Origin: Patulibacter sp050252545
Lineage (GTDB): Bacteria > Actinomycetota > Thermoleophilia > Solirubrobacterales > Solirubrobacteraceae
Assembly: GCA_050252545.1 (NCBI GenBank)
Contig: JBFWKS010000086.1
Coordinates: 1 to 13,888 of the forward strand
DNA length: 13,888 nt
Direction: 5' to 3'
Shown here: one piece after another, positions 7,139-13,337 of the stretch
Position numbering within the stretch: the stretch's first letter is position 1
Layout: each line of letters begins with the position of its first letter
Translations under genes and position numbers: made by a program
The notes under the pieces: generated by a model
What the model was told of the DNA's origin: nothing
What the model saw: the letters and a program-made list of their open reading frames with translations, nothing else
Databases searched by the model: none

Positions 7139-8032
7139 ATGCGCACTTCAGCGTCGCGTCCACTCCTTCTCGGCACGCTGCTGGTGACGGGGGCGATCAC
7201 GCTTCCGGCAGCGGCGTCCGGCGCCGAGCCGTCAACCGTCGACGACCCCGTCGGCGACCGCGCCGCGGATCTGCCGGGCATCTCGACGGGCGACGTCGGG
7301 GACATCCGGACGGTCACTGTCAGCACGACCGAGGACCGCTGGATCCGGTTCGATGTCGAGACGACCGTCGAGACGCCGGCACCGCACCTCTTCGTCCACC
7401 TCAAGTCCGGGAAGTCCCGGTTCCAGGTCCGCGGATCATCGGTGTACGCGGTGCGGACCTTCGATGTCGAGGGCGGTCGCGCAAGGCGTGTCGGCGCCGC
7501 CAAGGTGACCAGCGTGTCGAGCGCGACGACCCGGATCGAGCTGTCGCCCGCGTCGCTCGGCGGTCCCTCCACGTTGCGCTGGCGGGTCGACGCGATGCGC
7601 GAGCTGCGGCTCCTCGACACCGTCCCCGACCCGAAGGCGGGCGCATCGGATGCCGAGGCGGCGTTCGCCACGTACCGCGTTCCCGGCGGACGGATGCGCG
7701 TTGCGGGACCGAAGCGCGTACGGGCAGGCCGGAAGGTCCGGTTGCGGGCAACGGGGTTCCCGGCGCGCACCCGCCTGGGCGTGCAACTCCAGCCGACGAA
7801 GCACCGGGACGGTAACGCGTTCGGGATTGCGATCCGGCCCAAGTTCCGGACCGACGCCAAGGGCCGGCGGACGATCCGGTTCACCCTCCCGCGGCGCTAT
7901 TACAGCTGCAGTCCGGGCGGTGACTGCAAGCCGCACCGCTGGTCGCGGCGGTCGCGGATCGACATCAACGTCTGCACGCTGCCGACGTCGTCGCGGTCGC
8001 ACTGCGTGCGGCGGGTCGCGCGGCTGCGGTGA
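7139..8032 (+). CDS. Secreted protein of unknown function
   Basis: Not recognised as a named family. The 297 residues begin with a classic signal peptide: MRTSASRPLLLGTLLVTGAI, then TLPAAASGAEP, with likely cleavage after SGA near residue 29. Next comes DDPVGDRAADLPGISTGDVG, then alternating strands (WIRFDVETTV, PHLFVHLKS, FQVRGSSVYAV), which suggests a beta-sandwich domain. From memory, DPxGD openings like this occur in secreted proteins of related bacteria. The second half (about 190 to the end) is very basic, with GFPARTRLGVQLQP, and has four cysteines near the end (YSCSPGGDC and NVCTLP...SHC), probably two disulfides. The start was chosen by the signal peptide. The frame extends upstream to the ATG at 7040, but that part is the collagen-like remnant. 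It stands alone between decayed genes; a role outside the cell is inferred only from the signal peptide. Confidence 0.8.
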   Translation: MRTSASRPLLLGTLLVTGAITLPAAASGAEPSTVDDPVGDRAADLPGISTGDVGDIRTVTVSTTEDRWIRFDVETTVETPAPHLFVHLKSGKSRFQVRGSSVYAVRTFDVEGGRARRVGAAKVTSVSSATTRIELSPASLGGPSTLRWRVDAMRELRLLDTVPDPKAGASDAEAAFATYRVPGGRMRVAGPKRVRAGRKVRLRATGFPARTRLGVQLQPTKHRDGNAFGIAIRPKFRTDAKGRRTIRFTLPRRYYSCSPGGDCKPHRWSRRSRIDINVCTLPTSSRSHCVRRVARLR

Positions 8033-8061
8033 CTTCCGTCCCGTCTCGCCGCTCGCCGCCC

Positions 8062-8114
8062 GGCGGCCGCGGGAGTTCGCTGCAGCGGTTCAGCGGCGCC
8101 GGGAGGAGCGCTGA
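8062..8114 (+). pseudogene. Leftover 3' end of a second alpha/beta hydrolase
   Basis: In the frame that stops at TGA 8112-8114 the DNA reads RRPREFAAAVQRRREER. This parallels the end of the intact hydrolase, SRPRELAEAVLDCWARQ, with the stop codon at the same place and no gaps in the DNA alignment. Nothing upstream of about 8060 resembles the hydrolase; that DNA belongs to the secreted-protein gene and its stop. The fragment is far too short to work. Confidence 0.5.
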
Positions 8115-8161
8115 GCGGACCGACGCTGCCGATGCGTCGTCGGAGCGTCGTCGGGCTGCGG
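8062..8161 (+). repeat. Imperfect direct repeat, copy 2
   Basis: Counterpart of 6882-6981; the 50 bases from 8112 are 84% identical to it. In this copy the repeat runs straight into the 3' side of the decayed GlxA-type gene, whereas copy 1 runs into the collagen-like remnant. The repeat therefore marks a rearrangement joint. Confidence 0.7.
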
Positions 8162-8164
8162 GTC

Positions 8165-8407
8165 GCCTGCGGAAGCGCTCGCGCAGCGCGTCGGCGAGCC
8201 GGGGGAACTCCGTCGCCGGCCTGCCGGTGAGCAGACGGTTTCCGCCAGCAGGAACGGCGCGTCGGCGATCCCGGTGATCGTGGCCCCGGCCTGTCGCGCG
8301 CGACGCAGGAACGGCAGGGCGGCGGCGCTCTCCTCGGTGTCCAGGGTGGCGGTGACGGCGGGGGCGGGGAGGACGAAGGTGGCCAGGGTACGCGGGCATC
8401 AGCCTAC
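8165..8407 (-). pseudogene. Decayed GlxA-type AraC regulator with internal deletion and frameshift
   Basis: On the minus strand, reading from about 8387, the DNA gives LATFVLPAPAVTATLDT, matching the intact regulator's start MATLVVLAPTSCVTASVTLA. It then jumps to LPFLRRARQAGATITGIADA and PFLLAE, matching VPFLQRARDGGATIAGVADA and TFLLAE about 75 residues further on. A one-base loss shifts the frame, after which NRLLTGRPATEFPRLADALR and ERF match GLLDGQAATVFPPLARELQE and RY. The remainder, including the whole helix-turn-helix half, is gone, and the copy ends at the direct repeat. Even the upstream TAGGCT is shared with the intact gene. It cannot make a working regulator. Confidence 0.85.
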
Positions 8408-8521
8408 GTACTGGGAGCACCCCGGCCAGGGCCTCGGCGCCGAACTGCGGTGATGCGGAGATAACCCTACGGTGGGCGTGCCTTGTTCGTGGGCATAGCG
8501 GACGCCACGGTGGAGCCGCCT

Positions 8522-8537
8522 CGGGACGTCGGTCCCG
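8522..8537. promoter_or_regulatory. Perfect inverted repeat in the leader of the collagen-like gene
   Basis: CGGGAC-GTCG-GTCCCG is a perfect 6-base inverted repeat with a 4-base centre, ending 13 bases before the GGAG ribosome binding site. It could be an operator for a dimeric repressor or a small hairpin in the mRNA leader. Part of it may be chance in GC-rich DNA. Confidence 0.35.
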
Positions 8538-8550
8538 TAGTCCCTCGAAT

Positions 8551-8554
8551 GGAG
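8551..8554 (+). promoter_or_regulatory. Ribosome binding site GGAG deciding the collagen-like start
   Basis: GGAG lies 6 bases before the ATG at 8561 and 3 before the ATG at 8558, and overlaps the ATG at 8549. It favours 8561, which also gives the shortest normal signal sequence. Confidence 0.6.
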
Positions 8555-8560
8555 TCCATG

Positions 8561-9235
8561 ATGCCTAGCGAACCCACCCGCCTCGCCCGCACGGTGCGGC
8601 GCCTCTCGCCGACCACGGCGATCGCCCTCGCGGCGCTGTTCGTTGCCCTCGGCGGCACCAGCTACGCAGCGGTGTCGCTGCAGCGCAACGCCGTGTCCAG
8701 CACGCACATCAAGAAGCGCGCCATTACCAACGCGAAGATCCGCAAAGGCGCGGTGACCAACGCGAAGATCCGCAACAACGCGATCACTGGGAGCAAGATC
8801 AGGTCCGGGGTCCTGAACGCCAGTCACTTCGCGCCCGGCACTCTTCCCGCCGGGACCTCCGGCGCCCCGGGTTCGCAGGGCCCCGCGGGTCCGCAGGGGC
8901 CCGCCGGACCTTCCGGACCGAAGGGCGACACGGGCGACGCGGGTCCGCAGGGCCCCGCCGGACCTTCCGGGATGTCGGGCTACGAGGTCGTCCAGTCCGA
9001 GATCGTCACGGTCAACGCCGGCCAGCAGGCGACCGCCGCGGTGTCGTGCCCGTCCGGCAAGCGCGCGGTCGGCGGCTCCGGGGGGCACACGGGCAACGTG
9101 ACCACGCCCGGGCTGTACCTCGCCTCCAGCCAACCCAACGGCACCGGGAGCACCTGGTCGATCCGCGTTCACAACGCTTCGGGGGTCACCCAGAGCTACC
9201 GGGCGACCGCGGTCTGCGTGGCCGTCGCGCCGTAG
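8561..9235 (+). CDS. Secreted collagen-like protein with ten-residue repeats
   Basis: A 224-residue exported or surface protein. Order of parts: short basic N-terminus; hydrophobic signal or anchor (about 18-38, AIALAALFVALGG); four to five ten-residue repeats of the form xxAITNAKIR (about 42-88), likely beta-helical or coil-forming; then 14 Gly-X-Y triplets (98-139, such as GPAGPQGPAGPSGPK) expected to form a collagen triple helix and so a trimer; then a C-terminal globular domain with two cysteines (163 and 219) and CPSGKRAVGGSGG. This architecture is common in Solirubrobacterales (recalled, not searched). Such proteins are presumed to be stalks or adhesins; no function is proven here. It is the intact relative of the remnant at 6943-7090, and is convergent with the LAL regulator, with 18 bases between stops. 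The GGAG site fixes the start. Confidence 0.88.
   Translation: MPSEPTRLARTVRRLSPTTAIALAALFVALGGTSYAAVSLQRNAVSSTHIKKRAITNAKIRKGAVTNAKIRNNAITGSKIRSGVLNASHFAPGTLPAGTSGAPGSQGPAGPQGPAGPSGPKGDTGDAGPQGPAGPSGMSGYEVVQSEIVTVNAGQQATAAVSCPSGKRAVGGSGGHTGNVTTPGLYLASSQPNGTGSTWSIRVHNASGVTQSYRATAVCVAVAP
8726..8775 (+). repeat. 30-base tandem repeat encoding the ten-residue units
   Basis: An identical 20-base stretch, ACCAACGCGAAGATCCGCAA, occurs at 8726-8745 and 8756-8775, exactly 30 bases apart. It encodes TNAKIR in two neighbouring repeats. DNA-level identity, not only protein likeness, points to recent duplication or gene conversion of the unit. Confidence 0.8.
8885..8970 (+). repeat. Repeated 32-base segment in the collagen triplet region
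   Basis: Bases 8885-8916 and 8939-8970 (period 54 bases, six triplets) differ at one position. Both encode GPQGPAGPSG. The number of triplets could change by slippage or recombination between the two copies. Confidence 0.75.
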
Positions 9236-9253
9236 CGCGCGACCATCCGATCG

Positions 9254-12223
9254 TCACCGCAGCTTGCGGGCCAGCTCGTCGCGGGTGCTGATCCCGAGCT
9301 TGCGGTAGGCGTTGGTCAGGTGCAGCTCGACGGTGCGGCGGGTGAGGAACATCGCCTCGGCGATCTCGCGGTTGCCGCGGCCCTCCGCCGCCAGGTGGGT
9401 CACGCGGCGCTCCTGCGGGGTGAGGGCGTCGGCGCCGTGCGCCATCGGCCGACGCGGACGTGCTCCGGTGGCGCGCAGCTCCCCCATCGCGCGGTCCACC
9501 AGCGTCCGCGATCCGCAACGGTGGGCGATGTCCATCCCCTGGCGCAGGATCGTGCGACGCTCGGTCACCGGGGCATCGGTCATCCGGGTGCCGAGCTCGA
9601 CGAGCGCCCGGGCGTGCTCCAACCGTGCGCCGGAGCCCTCAAGGGTCGCGACCGCCGCCCGCAGGTCGGCCACCCCGTCCGGCCCGTCGCGCAGCTCGCC
9701 GCGCACCCGCAGGGCGACCCCGATCGCGCGGGGCGCACCCGGGCGCCGGGCGGCCACCAGCTCCTGCTCGACGAGGCGCAGGGCGGTCTGGTGGTCGCCG
9801 CGCTCGGCGTGGATCGGCGCGGCGAGCGAGCGGTGGGGGCGGGCCGCCGGGTTGCCGTAGCGCGAGCGGACCGCGCGCCGGGCCACCTCGTCCAGATCGG
9901 CCAGCGCGCGCTCCGGATCGCCGTCGGCGTGCCACAGGCGGGCCCGGGCCATCAGCAGGTGGTCGACGGTGCCCAGGTCGGGCAACGGCCCGGTGAGGAA
10001 CGACCGCTCGAGGGTCTCGCGCACCCGTGCCGTGTCGCCGCGCTCGAGGGCGGCCTCGATCGCCCACCCGAGCGAGATCGCGAAGCACATCGGGTCGGCC
10101 TCGGCGAGCTCGTCGAGGACGAGGGCGGCGTCGGCCTCGGCCTGCGCGATGTCGCCGGTGTAGACGCATGTGCCCGCTCGGAGGGACGTCGCGTAGGCCA
10201 GGCCGACGAGCGAGCCGCGCTCGCGGGCCAGCGCGATGCCGGCATCGGCGTGGGCCCGGGCCGCCGGCCAGTCGCCGGCCCACGCCATCGCCGTGCCGGC
10301 GTAGACGAACAACGGCGACGCCGGGCCGACGTCCCGCAGCAGCGCCCCGTCGCCTGCGGCCCGGCGGGCGACCGCGGCCACGTCGGCAGCGGGTCGCGCT
10401 CCGGTGGCGGCACGGTCGGCGGCCAGGTGGGTGAGGACCGCCCGTTGCCCGGGGGTCGCCGCGGCGGCGACCCGGTCGGCCAGGGCCTCGGGCCGGTCGC
10501 GGTTGTCCCCGACGAGCGCCTCGGCGTTGAGGGCGTGTCCCTCGAGCACCAGGCGCAACTCCGCCTGCTCGGGGTCGTCCGCGTCCAGCGTGTCGATCGC
10601 CGCACGGCAGACCGATGCGCACTCCGTGAGCCGGGCGAGGTGGAAGAGCGCGTCGGCCCAGCGAATCGCCACGTGCGCCGCGGTCACCGCGTCCTCGGCC
10701 AGCCGGTGCGCCGCGGTCAGCTGCTCGACGCCGTCGGGATCCCGGGCCTGATCCAGCACGATGCCGAGCAGGGTGCGCAGCCCGCGCTCGGTGGCGGGCG
10801 GCGGTGACTCCTCCAGCGCGCGGCGCAGATAGCGGGTCGCCTCCTCGGGCCCGCCACGGGAGCGCATCGCCACGGCCGCTTCGAGCAGGGTCGAGACCAC
10901 CCAGGGCTCGCCGATCGGGATCAGTGCCGCGGTGGCCAGCAGGTGCGTGGCGGCGCGCACCGGGTCGTCGCGGTGCAGGAGCAGGGCCGCGTGACGGTCG
11001 ATCCGGGCGCGCTCCGCCCGCGGCAGGTCGTCGAGTACCGCGTCGCGCAGCACCGGGTGGACGAACCGCAGCGCCGGACCGGGCGTCAGCAGCTCAGCCG
11101 CGACCAGGGCGTCGACGGCTTCGAGGACGTCGATCGGCGGCAGGTCCAGCAGGCCGGCGATCTCGGGAACCGAGGTCGCGTCCCCGAGCGCGGCCGCCGT
11201 CCGGGCCACGGTAGGAGCCGGCGCGGCGAGCGCCGCGAGCCGTCGCTGGACGAGCCGGGCGACGACGACGGGGGCGGCCGCCGGGTCGTCGTTGGCGGGC
11301 TCCCGGCGGCCGGGCCCGTGCGCTGGACGACCGGGTGCCTCGGTGGGCCGCCCGGGCCCCGGCGGCGTTCCGAGGTGCGGCTCGACGTCCGCGATCGGGC
11401 GGGTCGCACGCAGGAGCTCACCTGCGAAGAGCGGGTTGCCTCCGCTGCGACGCCAGATCGGGTCGGCCCAGCCCGCGGTTGAGGCCGGGACGGGCCGCTC
11501 CCCGTCCTCGTCGCGTTGACGCGACGCCGCCAGGCACCGTACGCCGTCGCGCGACAGCGGTGCGGGACGCAGGGTGATCGCCCCGGGGGCGGTCAGTAGC
11601 CCCTCGGCCGGGGGCGTCCGGCCGTCGTCGCGCTCGCCGGTCCGGCGCGCGACCACGAGCAGCAGGGGCAACTCGTCGATGCGCTCGGAGAGGTAGGCGA
11701 GGAACCGGCGGGACGGGGCGTCGACCCATTGCAGGTCGTCGACGACGAGCACGAGCGGGTACCGGTCGGCGAGGGTCACGCACAGCCAGTGCAGACCGTG
11801 GAGCAGGGGGAACAGACCTTCGTCGTCCGTGGCCGTCCGGCCGTCGTCGAAGAGCGGCAGCGCCAGCGCGGCCGCACCGCCGATCGCCTCCGGGTCGTGG
11901 TGGCGCAGGTCGTGCGTCACGGGTCCCAGGAGCCGGAGGACCATGCCGAGCGCAAAATCGCGCTCCAGCTCGGTTCCCCGGCCGGAGCCGACCGCGGTGC
12001 GCGCGTCGCGCCCGGCCGCGTCGGCGACCCGGCGCAGCAGCGCCGTCTTGCCGATGCCGGCGGGACCCTCGACGAGGACCACCGCGCCGCGCCCGGCGCG
12101 CGCACGCTCCAGGGCTCGGCGCAGTGTCCGTTCCTCGGCGTCGCGCTCGAGCAGCGGCGATGATTCCGCCGATTCGGGGTCCGGACCGGGATGGTCCGGT
12201 CGGCCGTGGATCGTCGGCGACAC
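9254..12223 (-). CDS. Large ATP-binding LuxR-family transcriptional regulator (LAL/MalT type)
   Basis: A 989-residue signal-transducing ATPase regulator. The N-terminal ATPase has Walker A GPAGIGKT (53-60), Walker B LVLVVDDLQWVDA (157-169) and a later SGGNPLF motif (260-266). The long middle is Ala/Leu-rich helical repeats of TPR-like character (about 330-900). The last 56 residues (934-989) are a LuxR helix-turn-helix, LTPQERRVTHLAAEG to TRRTVELHLTNAYRKLGIST. Size and order match LAL proteins, where ATP and a ligand control oligomerisation and promoter activation. The frame is open to 12466, but that part overlaps the lipoprotein gene and is low-complexity. The GTG at 12223 is preferred; it has no ribosome binding site but a TATCCT 7 bases upstream. 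A Pro/Asp/Gly-rich stretch near 275-320 is an insert of unknown role. The inducer and targets are unknown. Confidence 0.92.
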   Translation of the reverse strand: MSPTIHGRPDHPGPDPESAESSPLLERDAEERTLRRALERARAGRGAVVLVEGPAGIGKTALLRRVADAAGRDARTAVGSGRGTELERDFALGMVLRLLGPVTHDLRHHDPEAIGGAAALALPLFDDGRTATDDEGLFPLLHGLHWLCVTLADRYPLVLVVDDLQWVDAPSRRFLAYLSERIDELPLLLVVARRTGERDDGRTPPAEGLLTAPGAITLRPAPLSRDGVRCLAASRQRDEDGERPVPASTAGWADPIWRRSGGNPLFAGELLRATRPIADVEPHLGTPPGPGRPTEAPGRPAHGPGRREPANDDPAAAPVVVARLVQRRLAALAAPAPTVARTAAALGDATSVPEIAGLLDLPPIDVLEAVDALVAAELLTPGPALRFVHPVLRDAVLDDLPRAERARIDRHAALLLHRDDPVRAATHLLATAALIPIGEPWVVSTLLEAAVAMRSRGGPEEATRYLRRALEESPPPATERGLRTLLGIVLDQARDPDGVEQLTAAHRLAEDAVTAAHVAIRWADALFHLARLTECASVCRAAIDTLDADDPEQAELRLVLEGHALNAEALVGDNRDRPEALADRVAAAATPGQRAVLTHLAADRAATGARPAADVAAVARRAAGDGALLRDVGPASPLFVYAGTAMAWAGDWPAARAHADAGIALARERGSLVGLAYATSLRAGTCVYTGDIAQAEADAALVLDELAEADPMCFAISLGWAIEAALERGDTARVRETLERSFLTGPLPDLGTVDHLLMARARLWHADGDPERALADLDEVARRAVRSRYGNPAARPHRSLAAPIHAERGDHQTALRLVEQELVAARRPGAPRAIGVALRVRGELRDGPDGVADLRAAVATLEGSGARLEHARALVELGTRMTDAPVTERRTILRQGMDIAHRCGSRTLVDRAMGELRATGARPRRPMAHGADALTPQERRVTHLAAEGRGNREIAEAMFLTRRTVELHLTNAYRKLGISTRDELARKLR

Positions 12224-12230
12224 TGCGCGC

Positions 12231-12236
12231 AGGATA
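12231..12236 (-). promoter_or_regulatory. Candidate -10 hexamer TATCCT for the LAL regulator
   Basis: On the minus strand TATCCT ends 7 bases before the GTG at 12223. Upstream at a spacing of 17-18 bases is GTCGACG, a partial match to TTGACA. A leaderless transcript would begin at or near the GTG. This suggests that the regulator has its own promoter in the 97-base gap after the lipoprotein gene. Confidence 0.4.
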
Positions 12237-12320
12237 CGGGGTACGCGCTCGCCCGTCGACGATCGGGGCGGCTCCGCGGGCTCATTCGTGGGCCGGTGGG
12301 CGCCGGACCCGGAGCCCGGG

Positions 12321-13262
12321 CTACGAGGCGGCGTGCGGCTCGTCGTCCTCCGTCGTGGGCGGCTCGAAGGCCGAGTCGAGCAGCCAACGACCGTCCTCCC
12401 GGACCAGGTCGTAGACGAGCCGTTTGGCGGGCCGGCCGCGACGAGTGGAGAAGCGGACGTTCGCACTGGCGATCACGCCGTCGACCCCGGTGACGCCCCG
12501 CACCCCGGCCTCCTCGACGAAGGTCACGGTTGCCCCGTCGGCGGTGAGGCCTCGCAGCACCTCCAGGCACGATCGCCGGCTGCCGGAGAGGTTGCTGCGC
12601 AGGAACGCCCGCGTCACGTCGCGGGCACAGGAGCGCGCCGGATCGCGGCCCAGGAGGACCCGCTCGGTCGTGGACCGCACCGCGGCGGCGACGGACGCCG
12701 ACGGACGGCGGCTGCACGCACGCAGCCCGAGCTCGACCGCCGCCGCGATCAGGGCACCGCCCCGGTCCAGGTGCGCCCGGACGGTCGGCTGCCACGCCGC
12801 CTCGTCTCCGGCCGCCGCGGCCCGTGCCGACGCCTCGAACGCGTCCGCGTAGGCGGTCGCGGCGTCGAGGAACGGGAGGAAGCGCTCCCGCAGCGAGGGC
12901 GGTGGGTGAAGGGCCTGCAGCCGGTCCGCCTGATCCCGCACCGTCTGGGCGCGTCGTGCGTCGTGGGGGGCACGGTCGGCGAACGCCTCGGGAGCGCCCA
13001 GCTCGCGGGTCAGGTCCCGGACGTCCCGGGCGTGTTGGATGCACACCGCGTCGACCGTGCCGAGGAAGCGGGTCGGATCAGCGGGCGGGGCACCGGGGCT
13101 CGGCACGGTTGCCGTGGAGCTCGACGCCCCGGTGGTCGGCGGGGGCGTCGTCGCGTCGTCACCGCAGCCGCCCAGGAGCAGCGCGGCGGTCACGGCGAGC
13201 ACCACCGGGTGCGGAATCCGTCGTCGGCGGTGGAGCGGAGGTCGAGGCGGCACGGACGGCAT
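12321..13262 (-). CDS. Predicted lipoprotein of unknown function
   Basis: A 313-residue protein with a basic N-terminus (HRRRR), a hydrophobic stretch VVLAVTAALLL and a lipobox LGGC with the lipidated Cys at 33, so probably anchored in the membrane and exposed outside. A Thr/Ser/Pro linker (about 38-62) follows. A helical segment begins AVCIQHARDVRDLTRELG and runs on through Ala-rich helices. The C-terminal third has a beta-rich pattern (ATVTFVEEAGVRGV, ASANVRFS, KRLVYDLVREDGRWLLDS), whose ending resembles NTF2/SnoaL-like domains (tentative). I prefer the ATG at 13262 because it gives a normal-length lipoprotein signal; an in-frame ATG at 13298 adds 12 residues. Neither has a good ribosome binding site. 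It lies downstream of the partial LAL gene on the same strand (75 bases, or 39 with the longer start), perhaps in one transcript. Confidence 0.82.
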   Translation of the reverse strand: MPSVPPRPPLHRRRRIPHPVVLAVTAALLLGGCGDDATTPPPTTGASSSTATVPSPGAPPADPTRFLGTVDAVCIQHARDVRDLTRELGAPEAFADRAPHDARRAQTVRDQADRLQALHPPPSLRERFLPFLDAATAYADAFEASARAAAAGDEAAWQPTVRAHLDRGGALIAAAVELGLRACSRRPSASVAAAVRSTTERVLLGRDPARSCARDVTRAFLRSNLSGSRRSCLEVLRGLTADGATVTFVEEAGVRGVTGVDGVIASANVRFSTRRGRPAKRLVYDLVREDGRWLLDSAFEPPTTEDDEPHAAS

Positions 13263-13337
13263 CGCGGAAGGGTGACCCCGCGACGGGTGCGAGTCCATGG
13301 GCGACGTCCACAGCGTTCGGCGGGCCGGTCCGCAGGT

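Noticed and set aside
6157..7815. A long plus-strand frame spanning hydrolase and secreted-protein genes
   Set aside because: It is out of frame with the catalytic motifs of the hydrolase and with the signal peptide of the secreted protein, and very Arg-rich.
6932..8161. Insertion sequence bounded by the direct repeats
   Set aside because: No transposase or terminal inverted repeats between them; the repeats are gene debris of about 100 bases, too long and too diverged for target-site duplications.
9236..9253. Terminator between the collagen-like gene and the LAL regulator
   Set aside because: Only 18 bases with no stem; any terminator would have to lie inside a gene.
9320..10807. Long plus-strand open frame opposite the LAL regulator
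   Set aside because: No recognisable motif; the minus-strand frame continues into a clear LuxR helix-turn-helix and ATPase.
12224..12466. N-terminal extension of the LAL regulator
   Set aside because: It overlaps the lipoprotein coding sequence and reads as low-complexity Ser/Arg/Pro; the GTG at 12223 is a better start.
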